Positions 24,770 to 36,005 of a stretch of 64,000 nt of DNA are shown here, piece by piece (position 1 is the first letter of the stretch; the number at the start of each line of letters is the position of its first letter). The translations under genes and the position numbers were made by a program. The notes below the pieces were generated by a model. That model was not told the origin of the DNA. It was given only the letters and a program-made list of their open reading frames with translations, and made no database searches. Source of the DNA: Ostrinia nubilalis (lineage: Eukaryota > Arthropoda > Insecta > Lepidoptera > Crambidae); assembly GCF_963855985.1 (NCBI RefSeq), contig NC_087093.1, positions 11,167,501 to 11,231,500 of the forward strand. Direction: 5' to 3'.

Positions 24770-25859
24770 TAAGACAACAGCACATCAAGCTAAAACGGTC
24801 GTATTATGTGCTATTATTTTACAAAAAATATTTAGTCTGATGTGCTGCTGATGTCTTTCATGTCTTAGTAAATAGGTACATACTCAAAAAATGTGTTCAT
24901 TTAGAAATGACCAAACATGCAAATTGTTTGCTTTAGTGATAGAGAATGTGTTATTTTAATCTCATACTTATCTTTTGGGATTCAGATATGTAATATTTGT
25001 ATTATATTACCATTATGTTATGTAATTTAAACTGTTTGGCTTTTTCTAAATGTCATTATACCCGTCTGTTTTCTCATAGCATGAGCAAAGTATTGGCAGA
25101 TCATAGTTATGAGATTTTAGTAAGTTTTAATGAGTCAAGTTTGCTCATCTATTTTGAAAAAAAGCTACATATTTTGTATACAGGGTGTCCCGTAATGTAA
25201 CGTCAAGCCGGAACTGGGTGTTGAGGCAAGTTGTGCTGGTTATCAGAAAAATATAAAAAAAAATCTATGTGGCATATTTTCAAAATAATAGGCATTTAAA
25301 AAAAATCTAAAAATTCTACTCCAGGTGACGGTCCTTTTACTCGTGTTGCCACAAATCTTCACTTTTTCCAAAAAATTTTTTTTGTTATGTAACCCTGAAT
25401 AATGCTTCCCTAAATTGTTATCAAAATTACAAAACCAGCTGCTCCAGCTTGGATGAAAAAAATACATTATTCCCAAAAAAAATTTCAAAATAAAAATTTT
25501 GCCTAGTTTAAACTGACTGTACTGAAAAAAAAATGTACTACGCGAGTGTGGCAAGTGACGTCATAATTTGGCGCATTTAGTAAGGATTCCAAAATGGTAT
25601 AACACTTGGTAAATTTTTGCTGTAATTTTCGACAATTTTTGGTTTTTTGGAAATAGTCCCGTTTTTAACTTTATCTACCTTGGTTAAAAAATATTATTCT
25701 AATATGCCCAAAATTCAAGTTTCTGTGACTGACTACCGTACAGTCAGTCACAGAAACTTTTGTCACCATGACAGTAATTAGTAGTTGACATACTGTGACA
25801 AAAGTCACCCGTGCGCGCGCGCCTTTACTACCTGCTCTGCCTGCACTTGTACTTGGTAA

Positions 25860-26485
25860 CAGGGATAATAAGGATATGAAGTTTCGGTTATGGATACGGT
25901 TACGGATATTAGAATAACATTATACCGGTTTCGGTTACGGTTACGGATATTAGAATAATATTATACCGGTTTCGGTTACGGTCACGGATATGAAATCATT
26001 TCAGATTATCCGAAAGTTGCGGATAATTTCCGTTACGGAATTATTAGAATTTCAAAAATGTAGGTATAATACAAATAGCAAGATGCTGCGTGAGCGTGAC
26101 CCACATAGCTACTTTATGTACAAACTAAGACGACACCTATGTATGATAAAGGTAAAACAGGCTGGCATATTAGATGGTGCCAGCGAATGCCAGACAAGTT
26201 GGTAACAAATATTAAGATTTAAGGTACAATTCCAAGACGGGCCGCAGACCGCAAACTGCAACCGCAAACTGCAAAACTATGAAATCGGCAGCGCGGCATT
26301 GCAGCTGCGGCGTGTATACTGCAGATTTCATAGAGTTTTGCAGTTTGGAATTGTACCCTTAGACTCCGCCTTTATCCGAAACTATCCGTAACTTTTGAAT
26401 CAGTTTCGGTTACGGTTATGGATATTTTTTTATTTCGGATATCCGATAGTTTCGGTTACGGTTACGGATATCCATAACATCCCTG
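25860..26485. mobile_element. hAT-type MITE nested in the foldback
   Basis: An exact 8-bp target duplication CTTGGTAA (25852-25859 and 26486-26493) frames a 626-bp element whose ends read CAGGGATAATAAGGATAT and, in reverse complement, CAGGGATGTTATGGATAT. The interior is rich in the short motif GGTTACGGATAT and its variants near both ends. The 8-bp duplication and CAGGG ends fit the hAT superfamily. No coding capacity. Confidence 0.85.
26222..26358. mobile_element. Harbinger-type MITE nested inside the hAT MITE
   Basis: A 137-bp hairpin with ends AGGTACAATTCCA and, reversed, GGGTACAATTCCA, flanked by TTA on both sides (26219-26221 and 26359-26361). TTA duplication is typical of PIF/Harbinger. 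It lies wholly inside the hAT MITE, making it the youngest of the three insertions. Confidence 0.75.
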
Positions 26486-27429
26486 CTTGGTAAGATGGCC
26501 CTTTCCGTCCCGCTCATACCTTTTAAAATGGCTTCTCCACCTCACTTAAGCCAGAAACTTGAATTTTGGGCACATGAGAATAATATTTTTAACCAAGGTA
26601 GATAAAGTTAAAAACGGGATTATTTCCAATAAACAAAAATTGTCGACAATTACAGCAAGATTTTACAAAGTGTTATAACATTTTGGAATCCTTACTAAAT
26701 GCGCCAAATTATGACGTCACTTGCCACACTCGCGTAGTACAATTTTTTTTCAGTACAGTCAGTTTAAACTAGGCAAAATTTTTATTTTGATATTTTTTTT
26801 GGGAATAATGTATTTTTTTCATCCAAGTTGGAGCAGCTGGTTTTGTAATTTTGATAACAATTTAGAGACGCATTATTCAGGGTTACATAATAAAAAAAAA
26901 ATTTGGAAAATGTGAAGATTTGTGGCAACACGAGTAAAAAGACCGTCACCGGGAGTAGAATTTTTTGATTTTTTTTAAATGCCTATTTTTTTGACAAAAT
27001 GCCACATAGATTTTTTTTTATATTTTTCTGATAACCAGCATAACTTGCCTCAATACCCAGTTCCGGCTTGACGTTACATTACGGGACACCCTGTATAAGT
27101 ATATATGTATTAACGAATTGTGACTTTAAAAATGTTGAAGTAAAGTTGAGTCCGTGAGAAACTCCTTAGCCTAACATGTTAAAAATGTTTTAGTATCTAA
27201 AATACACCAATTTTTACACAATCGCATGTACATTTCCATAATAAGTACCTACGTGCGTATCATGTCTTGTACTGTTTTAGTTTTAGTAAGGGTTTATCAT
27301 TGATTTAAATTTAGTAAAAGCTCAAAAGTATTAGGCGTCTATTGTATTTCAGTCTTTTATTTTTATACATTGTAAATTCGGTGGATAAAAGCTCATAGCA
27401 CTGGAAGGATTCACAAGTATGTGCTGTTA

Positions 27430-27435
27430 TTTATT
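27430..27435 (-). terminator. candidate polyadenylation signal of expanded
   Basis: Minus-strand AATAAA only 12 nt beyond the expanded stop codon. If used, the 3'UTR would be extremely short; signals further left are also possible. Confidence 0.35.
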
Positions 27436-27446
27436 TTTTCGTGATG

Positions 27447-30400
27447 TCATGAACTAGATTGTGTTTTCTTACTTTTAATTACACTTGGATGCATTACATA
27501 GGTATTAGACATAGCTCTAGGTGTGTGATTTTCAGAACTTGGTAAAGCTGGAAGTTTATCCGTAGGATTTCTAACTAATATCTTTTTTTGAGAACTAGCG
27601 GTAGTTCTTTTATCGACACTCTCCTGTTTCTTACGATCTAAACTGTCGGTGGTGTTTTGAACGGTCTTGGCACACTTACGTTCACTTTCACAGTCACTAC
27701 CTGTCTGTTTACTTAACTTTGGAGCACCAAACGCTTTAGTTTGTTTTAACAGCGATCGATCGTTACACAATGCTGCTATGAGGGGCAAGTCGAGATTCTT
27801 GCTTTTTTCTCGAAGGGTTTTGATGTCCAAATCACACTTTGTGTCTTTTGTTTTGCTAACACTGGCATCACTTCTACTAAGAGGAATTTCTTTTAAGTGT
27901 GTAGGGAGCTTCTTCTTGTGTTCATACGGAGGAGGTGGAGGCGGAGGCATGCGTCTCATTTTGACCGGGGGTGGCTCTCTCGGATTTAGTATATTCTCGT
28001 CAGATTTAGCTCTCGAGAAACTTGGGAAATCAGCTATGCGTGTTGGTAATGGAGGTCTTTCAAGATTTATAGAATGATTGCTCAGTGAAGTTCTGCTTGT
28101 CAAAGAATACCAGCTTGTACGTGCTCCTGGGAGTTGTACATAAGAGTCTGAAAGATTCTGTATTGATCCATACATGGACGATGCCGATAGTGATGTAGAT
28201 AGGTATGGCGTACTTCTATATTGCAGGCTTGTTTTGTGCATGTTAGACACGCGTGTTTCCGTTAATTTGTGATCCAGGTAATTTTGTTGTGATATCGCTG
28301 GATCTTGCATGGGATAATAGACGTAATCAACGTCACTGTACAACTGTTGGTGGAACATAGGATTGTGTGGTGGCGGCGGAGGCGGTAATCTTGCGGCCGG
28401 GGGTGGAGGAGGCAGTCTCGTTCTGCGAGGTGGTGGTGGCGGTGGCGGCAATTTCATCATAGCCACAAGAACATTAGAATCTACGCCATGTGGCTCTCTT
28501 GACGGAGAGAGATTATTGATTCCTTGAGCCAGTTTTGACCTTTCAGCTCTGCGGCTAGAAGCTTGATGACGTTTTGACTTTTGAAACCTATGTTCCAGTA
28601 CCATTGGACTTGCAAACGTTCTTTCACTTGATGTGTTAACTTCACCTGCTTCAGCTTTAAGAATTGTGATCATTGGTTTTGAAGTTACTACCCGAGCTGC
28701 AACTTCTTCTTTTTCTGCTTGTCTTATTGATAAAGCTGATGATGACGATGATGTTCCTGGATAAGCAGGCGGTGCTTTAACGGGACTCTGTGCGTATGAT
28801 GATAACGTTTTATGATTGTATTCGTAAGGAGGTGGAGGTTTGTCTGGGAAGGCAGTTCGAACCGGTGCTGCGGTATTATCAATGTCTAAAATATTTGGCA
28901 GAGACATATTAAGGAGTTTCCGACTATCAGTTCTGGTCGGAGGTGTGGGAGGACGATCGAAAAACATATTATTAGGATAGTTGTCATCCGAAGGGGCAGT
29001 ATCTTCGTGTCCTTGGATATAACTATCTCCGCTAAACGGTAGTGGTAATCTGACGTAATCAGATACCGAATCAAGAGTGTCGCTTACGGACTGACTCTTT
29101 GGATATACTCCTCGGCCGACAATCAGGTCGCTTAGTTCACTAGCTGTGAGAAGATTATGTTTATTATCCGTTGGATCGCTACCGTCCCCATGAAATGAGG
29201 TCGCACTTACATTGGAGTTTGTGCGCTCTCTGAAAACGTTTTCATCTTCATTGTGTTTTTGATTTGAGAAATTAGTAGCACCATCAACACAATCAGCATT
29301 AGGTAAAGCAGCTTGTAATCTCAATGTGTTTGTTGAATGACTAGATCTTTCGGATTTATTTTTTAAAATAGAAGAAACACTATCAAAGTCAGCTAGATCA
29401 TTGTCTTTAGATAACTTATAACTATCAAATCTTGGTACACTATAATCTGTTCTACTGTCTTCAGATAATGTATCCATTTTTGATCGCGCTGTAAGTTCCG
29501 AACTTCCCATTGTATAAACTCCACTAGTTTCACTTGAAGCAGCCACAGTCACCGGTTGTCCCAAACCATCGTATAATGCTGAAGCTGTGTCTTGGGAGTA
29601 TTCTACATCTATGCCAACGGTACTGTTGTCACTGAGCATGGAATTTTGTGCCGTGTGACTGTATCCAAGTTCCAAACTACTTGCATTAGACGCTCTGCTC
29701 AATGCACTTAGGCCGGCCCTGGCCATTATTACTGTACTGCATGATGATGAACATTGCGATCCAGTACACTTTAATTTATTAGAGACCGGGCTATCACTTT
29801 CTGTCATACTTTGATCAGGTAAAGAAGTAGTTTCATCTAATTGATTTGTTGGATTTTGACTGACATCTGCTGAACTATCATCATTTTTACTACTAGTAGA
29901 AGTTTCATTCTCATTACTCTTCTTAACTCGACCTTTTGACTTCTGCATTTGTAAAGATGACGTCTTACTTAGTGGTTGGTTTTCTTGGGGCATGTGCCGG
30001 ATAAAATATGAGTTTGAAAAGTCTAATAAATGAGCAAATGCCAAGCTTTCAGTTGATGGAGCAGGAGGTGAATCAATCATAATTTCTAGTTCGTCTTCAG
30101 ACTGAACTCTATCGCTTACGATTCCGGACGTTGTATTTGAACTAGTTGAGGATATCACTGATATTCTTTGTTCATTTTTATTACTTGGGTTGTATTGAAA
30201 ATTTAATGGTTTTGAGTATCCATAACAATTTTTCCGTTCCTCCTCCTCTTTCCTCAAAATTTCGTTTAACTTCGGAGCTATCTTCATCGAAAATTGGTGA
30301 GTTTCTTTACATAAGGAAAATAAATATTTACATTTTTCCTCACTTGAAGAATATAATGTGATTTTTCCTTCTTCTGTTCTTATTTCGAACTTTTTTCTGT

Positions 30401-31998
30401 CGAAACTTAATTTTCCTATAGCACTCCAAATGAAATCTGATAGCGGTCCATTGTCAGGAAGTATTTTTATGCCTTTTGCAGTCACAAGTAGCCATACCGT
30501 TCCGGGATCGGATTCTGTTTTTGATTGTTTGAGCCTATAGCGATGCGAGTTGATAGTATCAGGAAGGAGACAGACTTCACGTATGAATCTGGTTTCGGCG
30601 TCTATTTTAGAAAGACCCCGATGTTCTCTGTGACACGCACGCATAGCTGAAGCAACCCAATCTCCCGTGAGCGACGTGGGCGCATACTCTTCCACCTTGA
30701 AGTAGTCACGGTCTTCGTAGTCTGCTGCATCGCCATACTCGGCTTGCAAAGCTAGACCAGTCAGCAAAAGGAGTATTTCAGCGGGTAGTGTGTCCCGCGA
30801 TTGCACGTTACTCCTGAGCTGCAGGAAGTAAAGATGACGCCCAATCTCGTCGTGAAGGAGCAGTGGACTTTCAACGTGGAATTGAACCACCAGATGTAAT
30901 TCCAGAAGTGGCTTCCCATTTGCGTCCAAGCCCTGAAAAAAGAACAGTCAAAAGTAAATTAATGCACATGGTGATCCAATACAACAAATTAAAAATTTAC
31001 TGATACAGATTTGGAAGAAATTAGATAAACTTACATGTGTATGAGATGATCTCCAACTCTTTGGCGCATATTTTGATAGTTTGCTTTCTAAATCAACGAA
31101 TAAATATTCTCCATCTGAAAGGAAAAAAACAACAACTGTAAAATTGTTCACTAAAATTATATGAATAGAGATAAGTTGTGTGTTTTGTGTTTAGAATGTG
31201 GTATAATTAACGACTAGCTGATAACGCGGTCCAAGGATAGCGCGTTTTGTTATTTGCATGCATGACGCACGGGATGTACTTATTGCATTGTGTATTTGTG
31301 TGAGGTACCTAGATGTTGATTCGCACATAACGTGACGACTGACGATTAGAACCATTATTATCTAGCTGACAGATTTGGTTTGCTTTACACATAGCGAGTA
31401 CCATCAGGTTCTAGTCCAAATAGCAAATCCAAAATCATTTAGTATAGGTACTAATAAAATTGATCCGAATAAAAGATGAAGAGACGCATTTTATAAACGT
31501 TCCAAACATAATAATAGAAGATTGCAAAAGACTATTCGATTTTTAGATTACCTAATGGATAAGTTACGACCATCAAGGCAGTGGTAGGTACCATACAATC
31601 AAGGTAATACAGAAGATCGTCAAAAAACACTTGCAGCGTAAGAAGATCAAAGAAATGACAGACTTTGTTTAGAAATAGAAGAGACTAACTACCGAGGGGA
31701 TCACAAGAAATAGAAGCAATTCAACTGTGATAGAATTGAAATTTGGAGCAGATGCATAATTTAGATGAAACTTACTTTGCAGTACAGCCAATCCGAAGAG
31801 ATCCATGTCGATCATGCCTTGTAGTTGCGCGTGCGCATTGGCCTGTGATTTGAGCTCCTTCACCCTCGCCTTGGCTTCCACGACGAAGTGCAGCGGCTGA
31901 GGCTGGCCGGGCATGCGCAGCGCGAGCAGGCGTGCGCCGGCGCCGAGCGCACGCGTCTCTCCGCCCAGCGGCCCGCGAACCGAACACAGAGCACGCAT
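27447..31998 (-). CDS. ex: expanded, FERM-domain Hippo-pathway regulator
   Basis: Coding exons 31998-31776, 31114-31035 and 30932-27447 join in phase to give 1262 residues. The N-terminal third is a FERM domain (LFGLAVL, KYAPKSWRSSHTHGL, LYFLQLR). In flies this protein acts at the apical cortex, activating Warts and trapping Yorkie. Three PPxY motifs, ligands for the WW domains of Yorkie, lie at about 801-804 (PPPY), 822-825 (PPAY) and 1101-1104 (PPPY). Proline runs near 930-955 may bind SH3 domains. TSGIVS at about 369-374 matches the known Slmb degron of fly Expanded. The start MRALCSV was chosen because the upstream in-frame stretch has no ATG. An acceptor (TTGTTCCAG) precedes the first coding exon at about 32028, so a 5'UTR exon lies further right. 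Confidence 0.93.
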
Positions 31999-32104
31999 GT
32001 CGCATCTCGATACCACTGTTACTCGCTCTGGAACAATTCAATTTATTTTGTCAGTTTGGTGTTGGTAATACCTAATTAATAATGGTTAATATCAGGTTTT
32101 GTTC

Positions 32105-32262
32105 CCTAGTCGATGAAGCACCTGATGTCGTGCCCTGAGTGCCCAAGCAACTGCACTCAGGAGGATTTGATGAGTGCTACTGACAACGCCACTCTTGTGG
32201 CGGAGTTTTGGGCTGACGCTGTGTAGGTTTGTTGTCGACACGAAAAGAAGAAGAAGAGGAAT
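32105..32262 (+). mobile_element. 5'-truncated LINE 3' end in expanded 5' intron
   Basis: The plus strand at 32113-32226 reads MKHLMSCPECPSNC and continues to AEFWADAV then TAG, the style of C-terminus found in insect non-LTR ORF2 proteins with a final Cys cluster. It is followed by a short 3' tail ending in (GAA)n. It lies antisense in the intron of expanded. Only the last 38 codons remain. Confidence 0.7.
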
Positions 32263-35061
32263 AATGGTTAAAATATTTGACGTACTAGTTTAGTCGTTAT
32301 TCTGCAAACCAGTTAGGTAACTAATTTAGGTGCAATGAGCTAAGGACAAGAATGGATATAACGAGGAAAAAATAACAAGCAATAGGTACATAAAAGAAAA
32401 ACAAAAATTTAAAGAAATAGATTAGTTAGAGTAAAAGTATTGTCTATCTCTAGCTAGAGTTTAGTGTTTAAGCCTAGTGTACGGACAAAAAATATTTAAT
32501 GCGTTTGAGTTTTTAAAGTTATTGGTACTACTATGCACTTCGGCATTACGATGTAAGCTACGAAATGAGGTTCGAAAGGTTATAAACCTTCATCTCTCAC
32601 ATTCCTATCCACGTTTCAATATCATTTAAGCAACTTCCCATTCTGGAACTCATTCCATTTCTGAAATGGTATTCTTTCTCTCAATGTGATTGATCTTTCT
32701 TTTGATAGAGTTTTGCATTATTGTTAAATTCTGTATCGAAATGGTTATCTCAATGTAATTCTTTAGAAAGAGTTTTGGTCTTGATTTGAGGAGTCTGTTC
32801 TACAAATTCAATTCAAAATTTGTAATAACTTTGATGGCTCAACAGCCATCATCCAAGACAATTTTTGGGTGAGTTTAGCTCCTCATCCTCATCTAGGTAA
32901 TAAACTGGTGCGATAGTTACATTAATTTTTTCTTTAAAATCTTTGTTAATGAAAAATTCATCAAATTCGTTCTATCCTAAGTGTTTCTATAAAAAATCTT
33001 CTCTAAATGTAGGTTCATCATCGCAAGAATATTTGGAGTTACATCCGCTCTGCGCTGTATTAACTATAGCATCCACAACATTATATTCTTCCTATTGCCG
33101 GGCGGCTGCGGCTGCATTCCCAAGAATGTCGGATCTGCGCCATCTGTGCATTCCATTAACGTTTTTTGTACACAATCGCCTTTTTGCTACCTGCTGCCTT
33201 GCTCACATTGTTGGCTATATTTACACGTTTAGGCACTTTACTTGTTTTGTACTGCCTTTGGATTATGATGATTGATAAACGTATTAATGTGAGAAATTTT
33301 ATACTACAACTAAGAAAGTCTTAAGTAGGTAGGTAAGGTAGATAAAGAAACGATTTCAAACCATGGTTCATTACATTGGTTGGCCAAATGAGCAGCGCAC
33401 GAATATTTCCAATGGCAAGATAGGTAGGCACCTATTATAAAACGTTTATTGGAATGTAGAACCACGAGATCAGGTTCTAAAAAACTAGACGCGAATAAAT
33501 TTCATCCCATCCGGTACCTCTGCGGCTCTTCAGCTCTTGATAGCCATAAGAACAAGTTTTTTGTTTTAGTAAATGCGCGATAGTTTGTGATGGCGGTCAG
33601 GCAGCGGGGCGGGGGCAGACCGGTCGGCGCGGGCGCAACGCGCGGGCCGCGGGGAGGGGGGAGGGGGCGCTACGTAAGCGCGGTAGCCGCGGACGGCGAC
33701 GCGAGGAATGCGGACGACCTTCACATGCCGAGCGCCCCTCCCCCGACGCCGGCCGCATCTTGCGTCCTCGCATACCTAAAGGCCGACGTTGCCTCCACTT
33801 CGACATCTCGCCACCACGTTTGACACTTATCAATTGTCAAGATGATAAGGGTCAAAATCTTGAACAGGGTCACGTTTTGAGGTAACTGGTTTAAACGCGG
33901 ATTACATAAATGTGTCCAAGTTCAAAGGATCTAGAGTCAGTAGGTAAGCTGTAACAGCTATTAACGACACTGAACAGAGTGATGCGGCAGGTACAAAAGA
34001 CACTTAACTTCTGTGATATTCTATTTATTGAGAAGATAATTTACAACCATGTGCACACACTTGAATGGTAGGAAAAAGAGACCAATGAGAGGGGCCATAG
34101 AGCATACAACGCTTCTGGGTTGCCAGATATCGTTATTACATTTTTACCAACACTATGAGGACCCGCTGAGGAAGTGCTTATCGTCAATCAGTTTGCTGAC
34201 CATACATTTAGCTATTTTTAGTTTTTTACCCAATTTAGGGCATAGGCACAAATATTAGAGTTACAAAAAGCTAGATGGTCTGCTCTATCAATTATTATGG
34301 TACATTTATCGAACTACCCAGTTTTTCATTTACAACTTAACCAAGTGGTTAGGTAACTACCTAAATCCAAAATTTTATTCAAACAGATACATAGATGACA
34401 CAAATAAACCTCGAATAATTTATCGTAGGTGGAACCATGAATGAGCTCTACGTTACGACAACTTGTTAACTATCGCGAAATTCCGGTCACAAAATTTACA
34501 GCAAGCAACGCAGCTCAAAACTGGAAACAATTTCAAGCACAGATTGCGGTTTTGAATGTCAATATTCCGAAGAGCTTTGAACGTTGATTTTTAATACGGA
34601 TTTTAGTGATATGTTCAAATTCTTAGATATCCAAAGTGGTCTATAACGACCCCCGGGGGTCGATAGCGATCTACATGCGGTTTATGTAAAGTGACAATTA
34701 AATTGGGGTCTTTGGGATGGAGTTAGAGAAAAATAAAACAACATAAACAGATATTAGAACAAAGGTGAGTAAAGTCAATGAGGTTGATGAGTCTGGGAGG
34801 GAGCTTTGCTCTATTGATCAGTAAGTTGGGATAAACAATGTGACAAAGCTAGTCTCTATTAAACTTAAGATGATTTTGATATCTATGAACATTATGACAT
34901 TTTTTTATGAAGACAAACATACAAACGTCGTATAAAAAAATGTAGAGCAAGAGCCACACAACACATCATGCCCTAGTCTCATTAAAATAAGATAATAAAA
35001 TTCTCATAATCAGTCGGAACTGGAAAGTGCTGGTAGACTAAAATTATTACGTGAAGACTAA
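32263..35061 (-). other. expanded 5' intron with a GC-rich patch
   Basis: Mostly AT-rich without genes. The interval 33585-33830 is strikingly GC- and CpG-rich and could be an alternative promoter or 5'UTR exon of expanded, but no splice donor is clearly attached. A perfect 16-bp palindrome, CGACCCCCGGGGGTCG, lies at 34647-34662. Frames in the GC patch are open on both strands because of composition. Confidence 0.4.
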
Positions 35062-35206
35062 CGCTCGTATTCACAAACGATACTTGCTTAAGTGAAGCAG
35101 CAAATCGACGCACAGCGTTGAATAGAGCTCTGTGATTGGTTCGTGTGTCACCCTGTGCGTCTACACGCACTGTGAAACCTAATAGTAATGTTTGTGAATA
35201 CGGGCG
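35062..35206. mobile_element. Harbinger-type MITE, copy 2
   Basis: 145 bp, flanked by TAA (35059-35061 and 35207-35209), with ends CGCTCGTATTCACAAAC and, reversed, CGCCCGTATTCACAAAC. Its interior is the reverse complement of the copy at 24636-24769, including the segment CTTGCTTAAGTGAAGCAGCA. Confidence 0.8.
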
Positions 35207-35928
35207 TAAAACTTTGAAATCATTAACATAGCATAATTCCTTTCCTCCGGGTCCTTGTAATGATATTTGAAGTTAAAACAGTTTTACCTATTTCCTATTT
35301 CACTGATTTTGAAAAGACCATGGTATCTGTACCGTTTTGAATGATTTATAAGCTTTTAAGTCCGTTTCCTTTGACTGCAAAGATTAGCAAAGATAAGTGC
35401 TGTTAGGTTTTTCAAACGGGTTTATAGAGCGCTCCATTTCTAAGCAATTGATTTTTACCATAGTATGTTAGGTTAGCCTTAATTGAGTAAAGGTGTATAA
35501 GGTATTTCTGTTGTCTATTCTTATAACTCTTCAGTTTTAATATGGTGCTCTCTTGATTTCTTAATAGCTAAGGTAGAAGGGATTTTTAGTTTATTTTGTA
35601 AAGATGTAGGTACCTTTCTTTCTTATTCATGAGGTATATAAATCCTCGATTTGCCTCTGGTAAATTAGAGAATTCATGGTCATGCTGATGATACAAGGCA
35701 TAAAATGAGTAAATAAGCTCCCATCCAGTAGTTATTTTAGTGTCGAGATCTGATCCGATAAGCTGATTTGTTTTCCATCTTGCCTCATTAAGCACATTGT
35801 TTTGGTTTTGCAACTCAAAGGCTAGTAAAAGTAGTCCATTTGAATTTTAATAACAAATCAAGGATGGATCTACCTAAATTAATGTGCCTTTTGCTTCATT
35901 CAGAATTATTTGTATCTCTATTTTTTAT

Positions 35929-36005
35929 GTTTTGGTAGCAGTTGGTAGAGCACTGTCTTCATATTGTGGTGATTCGTGAATTTATGCGATATTCGAATCA
36001 AAACA
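35929..36005 (+). other. tRNA-like sequence, likely SINE head
   Basis: TAGCAGTTGGTAGAGCA resembles a tRNA D arm/A box lacking two bases, and ATTCGAATC resembles a B-box core 50 nt later. GTTTTGG at the start can pair with TCAAAAC at the end. The T stem does not pair, so a functional tRNA is unlikely. Confidence 0.3.

Larger units (their letters stand above)
25181..27093. mobile_element. 1.9-kb foldback element hosting nested MITEs
   Basis: The ends are perfect inverted repeats (CAGGGTGTCCCGTAATGTAA) flanked by TA. The arms (about 25181-25720 and 26560-27093) remain largely complementary. The interior has been enlarged by a hAT-type MITE at 25860-26485 that itself carries another MITE. No transposase is seen. 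The small frames in each arm are mirror copies and are not genes. Confidence 0.85.

Noticed and set aside
25243..26915. Two similar 64- to 103-residue frames in opposite orientation
   Set aside because: They are the same repeat arm read twice through the inverted repeat, not a duplicated gene.
33587..33833. Frames of 78 codons on both strands in a GC patch
   Set aside because: Composition effect with no domain, no splice context and mirror-image coding on both strands.
35929..36005. Functional tRNA gene
   Set aside because: The A box is two bases short and the T stem does not pair, so it is kept only as a tRNA-like remnant.
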